A stretch of DNA of 64,000 nt from Nocardioides cavernae (GTDB lineage: Bacteria; Actinomycetota; Actinomycetes; Propionibacteriales; Nocardioidaceae). This document shows positions 16,701 through 25,071 of the stretch, piece after piece. Positions within the stretch are counted from its first letter, which is position 1. Each line of letters opens with the position of its first letter. Below the pieces are notes generated by a model. That model ran no database searches, was not told where the DNA came from, and saw only the letters and a program-made list of their open reading frames with translations. Position numbers and translations under genes: made by a program. Where the stretch lies: contig NZ_JAFBCA010000001.1 of assembly GCF_016907475.1 (NCBI RefSeq), positions 1,488,001 to 1,552,000 of the forward strand, written 5' to 3'.

Positions 16701-17097
16701 CGGCCACGGCTCGAACGGTCACGGCTCGAACGGCCTGTCGCACGCTGCCGAACCGGCCCGCGCCGGTGGCGAGTCCCCGATCTTCAAGTCGATGCGCTCC
16801 GGCTGGCTCGACGGCGAGGGCAAGGGCGAGTGGCACGAGACCGAGGTCGACCGTGGCTGGGAGATCGCCGAGCACGTCTCGGAGCCGGCGCCGGTCGTCG
16901 AGTCCACGCCGGTCGGACTTCCGCGACGTGCCCCCGGTGAGCGTCTCGTGCCCGGTAGCGTGACCCCGCCCACGGCCGCCAAGACGCGTGACCCCGAAGC
17001 AATCCGACGCCGTCTCCAGGCTCACACCGCAGGAGTCTCCCGCGGTCGCCGAGCAGCCCAGAGTTCCACCCAGCACACGGAAGCAGGCCCCTCATGA
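13711..17097 (+). CDS. cvnA: Conservon sensor CvnA: nitrate/nitrite-sensor-like histidine kinase ATPase
   Basis: A 1128-residue membrane protein. TM1 is at about residues 22-43. An extracellular NIT-like helical domain (about 50-285) follows, then TM2 at 287-312, a HAMP region, a dimerisation helix ([24 protein letters not shown]) and a GHKL ATPase domain with the N-box Asn506 in [12 protein letters not shown] and [10 protein letters not shown] near 532. The phosphoacceptor His of ordinary kinases is replaced by this conservon-type segment. Residues about 605-1128 are a very long Ala/Glu/Pro-rich tail with repeats. ATG 13711 is chosen because the upstream 24 codons look random. It signals to CvnB-D, whose genes follow and overlap it by four bases. 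Confidence 0.92.
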   Translation: MTQDAAQARKGAGLSVAGWPLGRKMALALAIPLLLAAVLGGLRVAGDYGDSRQAARSAQQVTIIQPAVDYLTASETAMVAAQSDSAASQGDLIDAISDISTNAEALVQARDGAELDELQTAHVNALLDLSQAMRGEGAETLGPATWIALVRQLESSVSQLITTVNAAQETPEPRLEQLSQAMSGRLSLALQQGLLATTLSQSSSQELFSEIGVEAAAIDRLAGSVEGADDQTALLRQQNTRHAGQIRDDAATDLDGRDAYAPYDEITETLVSGVTKTLDDAAGVAQRNALIGAVLTLLALAAAIALAFFIARSLLGPIGKVRDGALAVARHRLPDAVARIRAGQEPEPIKTIDVHTNEEIGQVARAVDDLHRQAIHLASGEAQLRQTVNAMFVTLSRRSTSLVNQQLAQIERLEHDEEDPKRLESLFRLDHLASRMRRTADSLLILADAPNRAAGQFSLTVGEALQAATSGVQDYQRVQILSNLNTRVGDEAAPDVVHLLTELVDNALSFSPPAEPVRLAAKQGPEGVTITITDSGLGVPPAELEQLNGDLQHGAEATPDTARRMGLFVVSRLAERHDITAHLARNPGGGMTASVLLPLSVLPDVSQSGAPAAPVATTTAAPSAPATTSTGSAELVGAAAAGPVVSKREARNRARAEKAEAKAAERAAASEAKAKAKSAKAEADLEPLPAATGTTTAADDASSAPAAAASSSEPTPDRPPLGSLLPRRDPGANMPRTGADAFLPPETSGATGPLFGKRADTAAPAAEADAAGDEAAPTERAEKVARVVPITALASRQRAQAEQEARSAEASAETPAEEPSEPPVEQSVEQPEQPVEQSVEQPARAHDPLSDPLSDPLPADAFDEPAAAVQSEPIAEVDVQPEADVQPEPAAQADEVEVQDEVEVDADDPLGLGAPARPAEPVDQPADQPADQTVDQPEPEPVSEVAAEPVAEPEPQLEEHAEPELEPVPSYDAAALLTDGHGLNGHGTNGTNGHGSNGHGSNGHGSNGLSHAAEPARAGGESPIFKSMRSGWLDGEGKGEWHETEVDRGWEIAEHVSEPAPVVESTPVGLPRRAPGERLVPGSVTPPTAAKTRDPEAIRRRLQAHTAGVSRGRRAAQSSTQHTEAGPS
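16180..16735 (+). repeat. Degenerate tandem repeats coding the CvnA tail
   Basis: Short in-frame repeats: [19 protein letters not shown] at about 16180-16236, [10 protein letters not shown] near 16477-16506, and HGSNG pentads at 16690-16734. They lie inside cvnA. They probably make a flexible cytoplasmic linker and are likely to vary in length between strains. Confidence 0.7.
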
Positions 17098-17531
17098 TTC
17101 ACGACACCTCCGCCGCCCCCGTCGCCAGCACGGCTGGTGACGACCGAGACCTCGACTGGGTGATGTCGCGATTCGTCGACGACGTACCCGACGCGGCGCA
17201 CGCGATCCTCGTGTCCGCGGACGGTCTCCTCATGGCCTCGAGCACCAGCATCCCGGGAGAGCGCGCCGAGCAGGTCGCGGCCGTCTCCTCCGGTCTGGCC
17301 AGCCTCGCGGTCGGCGCCGCCCGCCTCTTCGAGGGCGGCTCGGTGATGCAGACCATCGTCGAGATGGAGATGGGCTTCCTGATGCTCATGAGCGTCGGTG
17401 ACGGCTCCAACCTCACCGTGCTCACGACCGAGGAGGCCGACATCGGCCAGGTGGGCTACGAGATGGCCCTGCTGGTGGACCGCGTGGGACGTACCGTCGA
17501 GGCTCAGGCCCGCGTCGGTACGGGCGGCTGA
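17094..17531 (+). CDS. cvnB: Conservon CvnB: roadblock/LC7 domain protein
   Basis: A 145-residue roadblock/LC7 protein. [32 protein letters not shown] and the following helix [15 protein letters not shown] are typical of conservon and MglB-like proteins that act on small GTPases. In conservons CvnB links the CvnA sensor to the CvnD G-protein. Its ATG overlaps the cvnA stop (ATGA at 17094-17097), showing translational coupling. Length is normal. Confidence 0.93.
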   Translation: MIHDTSAAPVASTAGDDRDLDWVMSRFVDDVPDAAHAILVSADGLLMASSTSIPGERAEQVAAVSSGLASLAVGAARLFEGGSVMQTIVEMEMGFLMLMSVGDGSNLTVLTTEEADIGQVGYEMALLVDRVGRTVEAQARVGTGG

Positions 17532-17545
17532 CCGGACTTCGCGCC

Positions 17546-17914
17546 ATGACGCCGCCACCCGAGCCGGAGGACGAGGGCTACCGCCCTCGACTGATCCGGT
17601 CCTACACCCTCACCGCAGGTCGGACGGCCGCGAAGGTCGAGCTGGCCCTGGAGGCCACGCTCCGCCTGCAGGCGGGTGCGGAAGCCCCCGTGCTCTCTCC
17701 GTCTGCTGCGCAGGTTCTCGAGGTCTGCGATCGGCGTTCCGTGGCCGAGGTGTCGGCCCTCACCAAGATGCCGATCGGCGTCACCCGGGTGCTGCTGGGT
17801 GACCTGATCGAGCAGGGCCTGGTACGCATCCAGGCCACCATCACCGACAGCACGTCGACAGATGAGCGGCTCGAGCTCATCGAAAGGACCCTCCGTGGAC
17901 TTCGAAACTACTAA
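17546..17914 (+). CDS. cvnC: Conservon CvnC: DUF742 protein
   Basis: A 122-residue DUF742 protein. It has the conserved RLIRSYTLTAGRT start and a winged-helix-like centre (LEVCDRRSVAEVSALTKMP, GVTRVLLGDLIEQGLV). The family occurs almost only in conservons, between CvnB and CvnD, and is thought to act as an adaptor. It begins 14 bases after cvnB. Its last seven codons overlap the chosen cvnD start. Confidence 0.93.
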   Translation: MTPPPEPEDEGYRPRLIRSYTLTAGRTAAKVELALEATLRLQAGAEAPVLSPSAAQVLEVCDRRSVAEVSALTKMPIGVTRVLLGDLIEQGLVRIQATITDSTSTDERLELIERTLRGLRNY

Positions 17915-18491
17915 GGCACAGCGCGCGGCCGCGTCGACGAAGATCGTCATCGCAGGCGGCTTCGGCGTCGGCAAGTCGACGCTCGTCGGCGCCGTGTCGG
18001 AGATCGACCCGCTGCGCACCGAGGCACTCGTCACCAACGAGTCCGAGGGCGTCGACGATCTCGCCGCCGTGCCCACCAAGGCCACCACGACCGTGGCGAT
18101 GGACTTCGGCCGCCTGACACTGGCCGAGGACCTCGTGCTCTACCTCTTCGGCACGCCCGGGCAGCGTCGTTTCTGGTTCATGTGGGACGACCTGTGCCGC
18201 GGCGCCATCGGCGCCATCGTGCTGGTCGACGTGGCGCGCCTCGACGAGTCGTTCTCGCCGCTGGACTACTTCGAGTCCAAGGGCATCCCCTTCATCGTCG
18301 CCGTCAACGAGTTCGACGGCGTCCCGCGCTACCCCGCCGAGGAGATCGCCGCCGCGCTGGCCCTGCCCGCCGACGTACCGATCATCAGCCTCGACGCCCG
18401 CGACCGCGAGCAGGCCAAGGGTGCGCTCGTGAAGATCACCGAATACGCCCTCACGCGACTGCGTGAGTCGCTCACCGTGAATGCGAACTGA
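17895..18491 (+). CDS. cvnD: Conservon CvnD: small G-protein (ATP/GTP-binding)
   Basis: A 198-residue Ras-like GTPase. P-loop GGFGVGKST at residues 21-29, G3 motif FGTPGQRRFWFMWDDL, and VNEFD in place of NKxD at G4 as in other CvnD proteins. GTG 17895 is preferred over ATG 17862 because CvnD proteins begin with a short VDF-type N-terminus and because AAAGGA (17883-17888) is correctly spaced. It overlaps cvnC by 20 bases. It is expected to switch with CvnB under control of CvnA. Confidence 0.93.
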   Translation: MDFETTKAQRAAASTKIVIAGGFGVGKSTLVGAVSEIDPLRTEALVTNESEGVDDLAAVPTKATTTVAMDFGRLTLAEDLVLYLFGTPGQRRFWFMWDDLCRGAIGAIVLVDVARLDESFSPLDYFESKGIPFIVAVNEFDGVPRYPAEEIAAALALPADVPIISLDARDREQAKGALVKITEYALTRLRESLTVNAN

Positions 18492-18495
18492 CGCC

Positions 18496-19311
18496 ATGAC
18501 CCGCACCGTCCGACGGCCCGGCCCTGCCCGCACGGCCCTCGCCGCCCTGTCCTCCGTGGCCCTGATGGCCACGCTGAGCGCCTGCGGCGGCAGCGCCAGC
18601 GCCGACGAGGCCGACGCCCTGAGCGAGGTGTCGCTGGTCTTCAGCGGCGCTCTCACCGTCTGCACCGACATGCCCTATGCACCGTTCGAGTACGAGGAGG
18701 GTGGCAAGCCCACCGGCTTCGACATCGACCTGGTGCGCAAGGTCGCGGACAGCCTCGACGCCGACCTCGACGTGATCGACGTGTCGTTCGACGACATCAC
18801 CTCGGGCAACTCGCTCAACAACGACGTGTGCGACCTCGCCATCTCGGCGATGACCATCACCGGCGAGCGGGCCCGCGTCCTCGACTTCTCGAGCCCCTAC
18901 TTCGACGCCAAGCAGGCGCTCATCACGCCGCGCGGCTCGGGCCTGGACCAGCTCCCCGAGCTCGCCGGCAAGCGGGTCGGCGTCCAGAAGGAGACCACCG
19001 GCGAGACCTACCTGAGCGACTTCGCCCCGGAGACCACGCAGGTGACGGCGTACGAGGACGCGGCGGGTCTGCAGGCCGCGCTCGCGGCGGGCCAGCTCGA
19101 CGCGGCGATGCTCGACAACACCGTGTCCGGCCAGTTCGTCTCCGAGAACCGCAAGCTCAAGCTGGCCCGGGAGTTCGACACCGGTGAGCAGTACGGCATG
19201 GCGGTGAAGAAGGACGGCAACATCCCGCTCCTGCGCGCCATCAACAGCACGCTTGCCGACCTCCGCGAGGACGGCACCTACGACAAGATCTACGCCACGT
19301 ACTTCGGCTGA
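18496..19311 (+). CDS. Periplasmic-type amino-acid/polar-solute-binding lipoprotein
   Basis: A 271-residue family-3 solute-binding protein. The signal peptide ends in the lipobox LSAC, with lipidated Cys near residue 33. The binding domains follow: LTVCTDMPYAPFEYEEGGKPTGFDIDLVRKVA, ISAMTITGERARVLDFSSPY, and AALAAGQLDAAMLDN. It should bind an amino acid or similar ligand outside the membrane. No permease or ATPase gene is adjacent. ATG 18496 is only 4 bases after cvnD, and a terminator closes the unit right after it, so it is co-transcribed with the conservon and may present a ligand to CvnA. That last point is inference. Confidence 0.88.
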   Translation: MTRTVRRPGPARTALAALSSVALMATLSACGGSASADEADALSEVSLVFSGALTVCTDMPYAPFEYEEGGKPTGFDIDLVRKVADSLDADLDVIDVSFDDITSGNSLNNDVCDLAISAMTITGERARVLDFSSPYFDAKQALITPRGSGLDQLPELAGKRVGVQKETTGETYLSDFAPETTQVTAYEDAAGLQAALAAGQLDAAMLDNTVSGQFVSENRKLKLAREFDTGEQYGMAVKKDGNIPLLRAINSTLADLREDGTYDKIYATYFG

Positions 19312-19324
19312 TCCACACGCGCAC

Positions 19325-19353
19325 GCGGCCCGGCAGGACTCCTGCCGGGCCGC
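19325..19353 (+). terminator. Hairpin terminator of the conservon operon
   Basis: Perfect 13-base stem GCGGCCCGGCAGG / CCTGCCGGGCCGC with a 3-base loop (ACT). It lies between the lipoprotein gene and the convergent antiporter gene. There is no U-run, which is common in GC-rich actinobacteria; it could work in both directions. Confidence 0.8.
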
Positions 19354-19367
19354 GGCGCATTTCCGTA

Positions 19368-20540
19368 CTACGGCGCGACGGTGAGGAACAGGAACGCCGC
19401 GAGCAGGACGAGGTGCACGCCGCCCTGGAGCGGCTTGGCGCGACCCGGTACGACGGTGAGGATCGCGACCGCCGCGGTGAGGGTCAGCAGCACGACCTGG
19501 AGCTGGTTGAGGCCGAGCTCGAGCGGCCCGTCCAGCCAGATGCTGGCGATCGCGATTGCGGGGATGGTGAGGCCGATGGACGCCATCGCCGAGCCGAGCG
19601 CGAGGTTGAGGCTGACCTGGACCCGGTTGAGGGTCGCGGCCCGGACGGCCGCGATCGTCTCGGGTGCGAGGACGAGGAGCGCGATCACGACGCCGACGAC
19701 CGCCGGCGGGAAGCCGAGCGCTGCCACGCCGGACTCGATGGCCGGCGACTCGATCTTGGCCAGGCCGACGACGGCCACCAGCGAGACGACGAGCAGGCCG
19801 AGGCTGGTGAGGGCGGCCCGGTCGGTGGGCGGGTCGGCGTGCCCGTCCTGGTCGAGGTCGACCGGCTCGTGCTCGAAGGAGCCGGCGTCGGCGGCCGCGC
19901 GGGCGGCGGCGGCGTCCGTCGCGGCCTGGGAGGTGACGAGCGGAGAGTGGGCGTCCTGGGTCACCGGGAGGAAGAAGTCACGGTGCCGGATGGCCTGGGT
20001 GAAGACGAACATCCCGTAGAGCGCGAGCGACGCGATCGCCGCGAAGGCCAGCTGCGCGCCGGTGAACTCCGGCCCGGGCTGGGACGTGGTCACCGACGGC
20101 ACGACGAGGCAGAGCACGGCGAGGGCGATGACGGTGGCCAGCGCGGCGCCGGTGCCCTCGGGGTTGAAGACCGCGAGGTGGTGCTTGAGGGCGCCGACGA
20201 GCAGCGAGATGCCCACGATGCCGTTGAGGGTGATCATCACCGCCGCGAAGACGGTGTCGCGCGCCAGCCCGGCGGTGTCCTTGTCGGTGGTGACCATCAG
20301 CGTGACGATGAGCCCGACCTCGATGATCGTCACCGCGACCGCCAGCACCAGCGAGCCGTAGGGCTCGCCGACCCGGTGGGCGACGACCTCCGCGTGGTGC
20401 ACGGCGGCGAGCACGACGCCGACCAGCAGGATCGAGAGGACGCCGAGCACGGGTGCGCTGTCCGGGTGCAGGGGCCAGGCGACGGCCAGCGCCACAGCGG
20501 CCAGCAGAGGAGTGACGGTGGTCCACGACAGCCGGGGCAT
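19368..20540 (-). CDS. chaA: Calcium/sodium:proton antiporter (CaCA family, ChaA-like)
   Basis: A 390-residue membrane protein with about 11 hydrophobic segments. The two inverted halves carry the CaCA alpha-repeats: GSLVLAVAVTIIEVGLI...RDTVFAAVMITLNGIVG in the first half and LLVLAPETIAAVRAATLNRVQVSLNLALGSAMASIGLTIP in the second, each with the key acidic residue. A hydrophilic acidic loop (about 205-245, DLDQDGHADPPTD) sits between them and may bind divalent cations. It exports Ca2+ or Na+ in exchange for H+. Its start has a clear leaderless -10 at 20547-20552. Confidence 0.88.
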   Translation of the reverse strand: MPRLSWTTVTPLLAAVALAVAWPLHPDSAPVLGVLSILLVGVVLAAVHHAEVVAHRVGEPYGSLVLAVAVTIIEVGLIVTLMVTTDKDTAGLARDTVFAAVMITLNGIVGISLLVGALKHHLAVFNPEGTGAALATVIALAVLCLVVPSVTTSQPGPEFTGAQLAFAAIASLALYGMFVFTQAIRHRDFFLPVTQDAHSPLVTSQAATDAAAARAAADAGSFEHEPVDLDQDGHADPPTDRAALTSLGLLVVSLVAVVGLAKIESPAIESGVAALGFPPAVVGVVIALLVLAPETIAAVRAATLNRVQVSLNLALGSAMASIGLTIPAIAIASIWLDGPLELGLNQLQVVLLTLTAAVAILTVVPGRAKPLQGGVHLVLLAAFLFLTVAP

Positions 20541-20546
20541 GGCACA

Positions 20547-20552
20547 ACCCTA
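20547..20552 (-). promoter_or_regulatory. -10 box of a leaderless promoter (antiporter gene)
   Basis: On the minus strand TAGGGT ends 6 bases before ATG 20540, placing +1 at the start codon. Confidence 0.5.
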
Positions 20553-20586
20553 GGGGCGCCCCCGGCAGCCGACCGACGCCTGCCCG

Positions 20587-21585
20587 TCAGCCCTCGGGCG
20601 TGCTGAGCTTCTCCAGCCGGGCGCGCAGCAGCGGGACCCGGTGGCTGTTGCCCTCGAGGGTGACGTACTGCTCGCCGAAGATCGCCAGCAGCGCGTCGTC
20701 GAGGCGTCGTACGGCACCGGCGGGGTAGCGGTAGCCCATCCGCCGGATCACCGCGTCGGCGTCGACCGAGGTGAGCAGGTCGGCGAGGTCGTCGACCGAG
20801 TCGATGCCGAGCTGGGTGAGCAGGCCGGCGATCCAGTCGTAGTGGTCGGTGTGCGACCAGCCGGCGTCGCTGTAGTGGCCGGCCAGGAAGGTGGCCAGCT
20901 CCTGCCCGACGATGTGGTCGGCGTCGAGCTCCGCCAGGCTGCCGGGTGCGGCCGCCTGGATGCGCTCACGGATGGTGGCGAACTCGCGGTCGGCCAGCTC
21001 GATGAGCCCGGCGGCGAGGGTGAAGCGGCGGTCGAGGTCGGCGGCGGCGTCCTCCGGGACGTTGCCCTTGTAGCGGATGTCGTGCTCGAACTCCGCCCAG
21101 GCGTGCTGCAGCACGGTGCGCACCTGCACGCTGGCCCGGTGCCCCTCCAGCGTCGGGAGCTCGGCGCCCGGGTGGGTCTGGACCAGTAGGTGCCGGCTGG
21201 CGTAGCCGAAGCGACCCGACCTGGCGGTCTCCTCGCCCAGGTCGCGGTCGTCGAGCATCGACAGCTCGTCGTCGAGGACCTCCGCGACCGCCGCGACGTC
21301 GCTGTGGACGTAGGTGATGACGCGGACGCCGATCTGGTCGGTGATCTGCTCCAACGGGTCGGGGTAGAGCGGACCGTCACCCTCGGTGCGGTTGGCCTTC
21401 GCGGCGAACGACGCGACGCTCTTCGTACGCCCGGTGACGCTGAGGTAGTCGATGCCGGCGTCGTCGAGGAGCACCTGGATGAGGGCGACATAAGCCTGGG
21501 TGGCCGAGGCCAGCTGCGGCTGGAGCGCCGCGTAGGCGCGGACGGCCTGGCGGACCGGCTCGGCCTGGTTCTCGGGGTCACTCAT
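20587..21585 (-). CDS. Small RelA/SpoT-domain protein ((p)ppGpp synthetase-like)
   Basis: A 332-residue protein with a single RelA/SpoT nucleotidyltransferase domain in its first half. Visible motifs are YLSVTGRTKSVASFAAKA, ITDQIGVRVITYV (the catalytic Asp strand), RFGYASRHLLVQ and VQVRTVLQHAWAEFEHDIRYKG. It has no HD hydrolase, TGS or ACT domains, so it belongs to the small alarmone synthetase-like group. The C-terminal 120 residues are a helical extension of unknown role. It would make ppGpp or a related nucleotide. A possible toxSAS role is open: no antitoxin-like neighbour is evident. CAGGCT at 21592-21597 is a leaderless -10. Confidence 0.85.
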   Translation of the reverse strand: MSDPENQAEPVRQAVRAYAALQPQLASATQAYVALIQVLLDDAGIDYLSVTGRTKSVASFAAKANRTEGDGPLYPDPLEQITDQIGVRVITYVHSDVAAVAEVLDDELSMLDDRDLGEETARSGRFGYASRHLLVQTHPGAELPTLEGHRASVQVRTVLQHAWAEFEHDIRYKGNVPEDAAADLDRRFTLAAGLIELADREFATIRERIQAAAPGSLAELDADHIVGQELATFLAGHYSDAGWSHTDHYDWIAGLLTQLGIDSVDDLADLLTSVDADAVIRRMGYRYPAGAVRRLDDALLAIFGEQYVTLEGNSHRVPLLRARLEKLSTPEG

Positions 21586-21591
21586 GGCGCC

Positions 21592-21597
21592 AGCCTG
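21592..21597 (-). promoter_or_regulatory. -10 box of a leaderless promoter (RelA/SpoT gene)
   Basis: CAGGCT on the minus strand, 6 bases upstream of ATG 21585. Confidence 0.4.
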
Positions 21598-21684
21598 CCA
21601 GTGCGGACCGCACGGCGTCGACGCGACGTCCCGCGTGCGAGCCTTCCGGCGGAGCCGGGCGCCCGTCGATATCGTCGAAGCACC

Positions 21685-22272
21685 ATGAGCCCCTCACCGC
21701 GCCGCTCGGGCGCCCGCACCCGGTCCGCCTCCGCCCTCCTCGCCGCCCTCGCCCTGGCAGGAGGGTTCTCGGCGTGCGGGGACGACGACGGCGGGACGGC
21801 GACCGACCCGGCAGCGACGACGAGCACACCGAGCCCGTCCGACACCCCGAGCGAGACCCCGTCTCCGTCCGAGAGCCCGTCGGAGGACCCGTCCCCGGGC
21901 GGCGACGCCGCGCCGATCCGCGTCGAAGGGTCCGCCGGTGTCACCGACGCCGTGCTGGTCGACGCCACCGAGGGCGGCGGCTCGCCGTCGGAGATGGCCT
22001 TCGCGCTCGACACCGACCAGGCCGTCGCCGACTTCGTCGTGGGGCTCCAGAGCGGTCTCCCGGACGAGGTCGCCGCCGCGGTGGAGGACCTCCGCGCGCC
22101 GGGCACGACCCCCTACGGTGCCGTCGTCGCGACCGGGTGCGAGCCCCCGCGCAGCGTCGCGATCGACGCCGGCGAGGCCGGCTTCCAGGTCGTTCCCGCC
22201 CTGCCGAAGAGCACCGTGCAGTGCCTCGCGCCGGTGACGTACGTCGTGGTCTTCGCCGCGCCCGACGCCTGA
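21685..22272 (+). CDS. Hypothetical lipoprotein with Ser/Pro/Thr linker
   Basis: A 195-residue exported protein. The basic N-terminus, hydrophobic stretch and lipobox FSAC (Cys near 31) indicate a lipoprotein. Residues about 38-75 are a low-complexity Thr/Ser/Pro/Asp linker. The rest is a small globular domain with two Cys (about 147 and 180) that could form a disulfide. No known family is recognised. ATG 21685 fits the signal peptide, and TATCGT at 21670-21675 is a possible -10. It is convergent with the phosphodiester glycosidase gene, 13 bases apart. Confidence 0.7.
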   Translation: MSPSPRRSGARTRSASALLAALALAGGFSACGDDDGGTATDPAATTSTPSPSDTPSETPSPSESPSEDPSPGGDAAPIRVEGSAGVTDAVLVDATEGGGSPSEMAFALDTDQAVADFVVGLQSGLPDEVAAAVEDLRAPGTTPYGAVVATGCEPPRSVAIDAGEAGFQVVPALPKSTVQCLAPVTYVVVFAAPDA

Positions 22273-22285
22273 GCCGCCTCTCCGG

Positions 22286-23743
22286 TCAGGGAGCCGGCGT
22301 CGTCGGCGGAGTGGTCGGGGGCGTGGTCGGCGGCACCGTCGGAGTGGGCGTCGGGGTGGGCGTCGGGGTGGGCGGCAGGATCGGCACCACCGGCGGCAGC
22401 TCGCCGTGGTAGACGAGGCCGAACGAGTTCGGCACCAGTCGTTCGTTGCCGTCGGACGGCTCGTTCACGATGCCGAAGGCGCCGGTGCCGGTGCGGGTGT
22501 ACATCGCCGAGGAGCCGCCGCCGTCGAGGTTGATCGCGTTCTCCGCGCCGAGGGCGGTCATGATGTCGGCGAGCTCGACCATCGTGTAGCCGCGGCTGAC
22601 CGCGGAGCGTCCGTCGACCACGAGGATGAGCAGCTTGCGGCCGTCGGCGTCGATGCCGACCGCCGTACGCGGGTGGGCGATGGTGTTGTTGACGACGGTG
22701 CGGACGCCGTTCGTGAGCAGCGGGCGGTCGCCGCTGATCGCGACCGTCGGCTTGCCGCCTGCTATGCGCTGCGACAGCGTGATCCTCTTGCCCCGCTTGA
22801 GGTTCTTCAGCTTGGCGGCGGCGGGACCGGTGCCGATCAGCACCCGCTCCTTCTGCTTGATCTTGCGGCCGGTGGAGAGCTTCGGCTTGTTGGAGATGAC
22901 GCGGTTCTTGCGGAGCACGACCTCGCGGGCGCGCTTCTTGCCCGCCGTCACCTTGTAGCCCGACGTGCGGTGCCAGTCGGAGGTGAAGACGCCGATCTGG
23001 CCCGACGGGACGCGCGGGTGGTTGACCCCGCTGACGGTCCACGCCCTGCGCTGGCGGATCGTCCACTCGAGGGCCAGCGGGCTGACGTGCGGGCCGGAGT
23101 CGTCGAACCAGAGGGACGAGTTGACGCCGGGGATCCAGCCCTCGCGCGACCCGCCGAGGACGCCCTTCTCGCGGTTGATCGTCACGCCGAGCGGGGCGTC
23201 GGTGCTGCCGATGTCGAAGAAGTCGCCGTTGACCGCGCCGAGGGCGTCGTTCCACCCGCCGAGCTGGCTGACCTTCTTGCGGCTGGTGACGTAGGTGGGG
23301 GAGAACTCCTCGAAGGAGATGTTGGGGGCGTCGAGGCTGACGGAGAGCAGGTTCATCCGGACCTGCCCGATCGGCTGGCGACCGTCGACCTGGTCCCACT
23401 CCCGGAGCACAACTCCGGGCGCGATCTCGTAGCTGACGTCGTTCAACACGGTGACCGCGCGTCCGCGGGCGTTGATCGGCGGACCGACGACAAGGCCGGG
23501 CTTGCCGTCGGAGGTCTGGTTGCGGCCCCGGTAGCCGCTGTCGCCGCCGTAGGACAGTCCGCGGCTCTGCGCCTTGTCCGTCCGGTCGCCGTCGTCGGCC
23601 ACCGAGGGACTGACGCCTGCGTTGAGGGCGAGGCCCGCGATCAGGACGCCGGCGGTGGCGACCGTCAGCGCCCGCCCGCGAGCGGGGGCGGAGCGGCGTG
23701 GGGAGAGGCGTGAGCGGCGCGTGGAGGAAGACACGCCGTCCAC
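22286..23743 (-). CDS. Secreted phosphodiester glycosidase-like (NAGPA/DUF2233) protein
   Basis: A 485-residue exported protein. A signal peptide (about residues 24-49) is followed by a NAGPA domain: GAVNGDFFDIGSTDAPLGV, the core HPRTAVGIDADGRKLLILVVDGR, GYTMVELADIMTALGAENAINLDGGGSSAM, and a closing SFGLVYHG. Such enzymes remove sugar or sugar-like caps from phosphodiesters and are often linked to exopolysaccharide. The C-terminus is a Pro/Thr repeat tail, which may cross the cell wall. GTG 23743 is taken as start; GTG 23734 is equally possible, since TTTACT lies 9 bases before it. Confidence 0.85.
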   Translation of the reverse strand: MDGVSSSTRRSRLSPRRSAPARGRALTVATAGVLIAGLALNAGVSPSVADDGDRTDKAQSRGLSYGGDSGYRGRNQTSDGKPGLVVGPPINARGRAVTVLNDVSYEIAPGVVLREWDQVDGRQPIGQVRMNLLSVSLDAPNISFEEFSPTYVTSRKKVSQLGGWNDALGAVNGDFFDIGSTDAPLGVTINREKGVLGGSREGWIPGVNSSLWFDDSGPHVSPLALEWTIRQRRAWTVSGVNHPRVPSGQIGVFTSDWHRTSGYKVTAGKKRAREVVLRKNRVISNKPKLSTGRKIKQKERVLIGTGPAAAKLKNLKRGKRITLSQRIAGGKPTVAISGDRPLLTNGVRTVVNNTIAHPRTAVGIDADGRKLLILVVDGRSAVSRGYTMVELADIMTALGAENAINLDGGGSSAMYTRTGTGAFGIVNEPSDGNERLVPNSFGLVYHGELPPVVPILPPTPTPTPTPTPTVPPTTPPTTPPTTPAP

Positions 23744-23825
23744 AGTAAAGGACGTAGTGGGGCTGGTGGGAATATTGGGATCAGCAGTTTGCGACGTGAC
23801 CCGGTGCCGACGCCCGGCCAGCGCC

Positions 23826-23831
23826 TAGGCT
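23826..23831 (+). promoter_or_regulatory. -10 box of a leaderless promoter (methyltransferase)
   Basis: TAGGCT, 7 bases before GTG 23839; no Shine-Dalgarno. Confidence 0.5.
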
Positions 23832-23838
23832 GGCGCGC

Positions 23839-25071
23839 GTGCCCGACGAGCCCGCGTCCGCTGCCGGTGGTGCGCGAGGCCCGGTGTGGAACACGCTCCA
23901 CGTCGGGGACAACCTCGACGTGCTGCCGCTGCTCCCGGCGGCATCGGTCGACGTCGTCTACACCGACCCGCCCTACAACACGGGCAACGACTTCGCGTAC
24001 GCCGACCGCTTCCGCGACGGCTCCCACGCCGACCCGTACGCCGGTCGGCACGCCGCGTGGACGGCGATGATGCGTCCGCGCCTCGAGGCCGTCCGCGAGG
24101 TGCTGGCGCCGCACGGAGCGGTGTTCGTCAGCATCGACGACAACGAGGCCGCCCACCTGCGACTGCTGATGGACGAGGTCTTCGGGGAGGCCAACTTCCT
24201 CGCCCAGGTCGTGGTCAACCTCAACCCGAAGGGCCGTCAGCTCGGCCGCGGGTTCGCGACCAGCCACGAGTACGTCCTGGCGTACGCCCGCCACCTGCCG
24301 TCCTGCGCGGTGGACGGGGCGTCGACCGAGGCCGTCGACGAGGCCGACTTCCCGCTGACCACTCCCGACGGGCGCCGGTTCCGCTACCTGCCCCTGCGCA
24401 ACACCAACAAGAAGTTCAACCCGGTCAGCACGCCGACGCTCCACTACCCGCTGCACGGCGACCCGGCGACCGGTCGGGTCTCGGTCAGCGAGTTCGACGG
24501 CAGCACGGCGCTGACCCCCGTCTTCGGCGACGGCCGCCCCGCGGTGTGGCGGTGGTCGCGGCCGCGCGTGGAGGAGCGCCCCGACGACCTCGAGTGCCGA
24601 GTGATCCGCGGCCGCAGCGGTGAGCGCGCCGACATCTTCCAGCGCGACTGGCTGCACCGCGAGGGCGGGCGCCGCAAGAAGCTGCGCACCATCTGGCTGG
24701 CTGAGGAGATCGGCTCGACCGACACCGCGGTCGCCGAGCTCAAGGCGGTGGTCGGCCACGTGTTCGAGTCGCCCAAGCCCACCGGCCTGGTCCGCCGGAT
24801 CCTGTCCACGCTGCCCGCCGACGTCGTCGTGCTCGACCCCTTCGCCGGCAGCGGCACCACCGGTCACGCCGTCGCGCTCGCCAACGCCGCCGACGGCGGC
24901 GCCCGCCGTTGCATCAGCATCAACTCCGCCGAGCCCACCCGCGCGGGCTCCAACGCGCAGCTCGCCGGCCTCGCCACGGTCGCCGACATCACCCGCGCCC
25001 GCCTCGCCGCCGTCGCCGAGCTCGTCGGCGGCGGCCTCGAGGTCGTCGTGAAGTCCCCGGATATCCGGTGA
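23839..25071 (+). CDS. Orphan adenine-specific DNA methyltransferase (type III Mod-like, beta class)
   Basis: A 410-residue N6-adenine methyltransferase. The catalytic motif DPPYNTG at residues 43-49 precedes the SAM motif DPFAGSGTTG (333-342), the order of beta-class enzymes such as type III Mod subunits. The middle 150 residues hold the target-recognition part (NLNPKGRQLGRGFATSHEYVLAYAR is conserved in Mod proteins). No res or endonuclease gene is adjacent, so it acts alone, either in regulation or as a leftover. It is shorter than most Mod subunits (about 600). Its last codons form one arm of the palindrome at 25051-25136. Confidence 0.88.
   Translation: MPDEPASAAGGARGPVWNTLHVGDNLDVLPLLPAASVDVVYTDPPYNTGNDFAYADRFRDGSHADPYAGRHAAWTAMMRPRLEAVREVLAPHGAVFVSIDDNEAAHLRLLMDEVFGEANFLAQVVVNLNPKGRQLGRGFATSHEYVLAYARHLPSCAVDGASTEAVDEADFPLTTPDGRRFRYLPLRNTNKKFNPVSTPTLHYPLHGDPATGRVSVSEFDGSTALTPVFGDGRPAVWRWSRPRVEERPDDLECRVIRGRSGERADIFQRDWLHREGGRRKKLRTIWLAEEIGSTDTAVAELKAVVGHVFESPKPTGLVRRILSTLPADVVVLDPFAGSGTTGHAVALANAADGGARRCISINSAEPTRAGSNAQLAGLATVADITRARLAAVAELVGGGLEVVVKSPDIR

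Noticed and set aside
16660..16735. Regular short repeats as a possible CRISPR array
   Set aside because: Units of 12-15 bases without spacers, in frame inside cvnA, coding HGSNG pentads.
13696..17076. 1126-codon open frame antisense to cvnA
   Set aside because: Mirror of the GC-rich codons and repeats of cvnA; no domain, no promoter, opposite strand explained.
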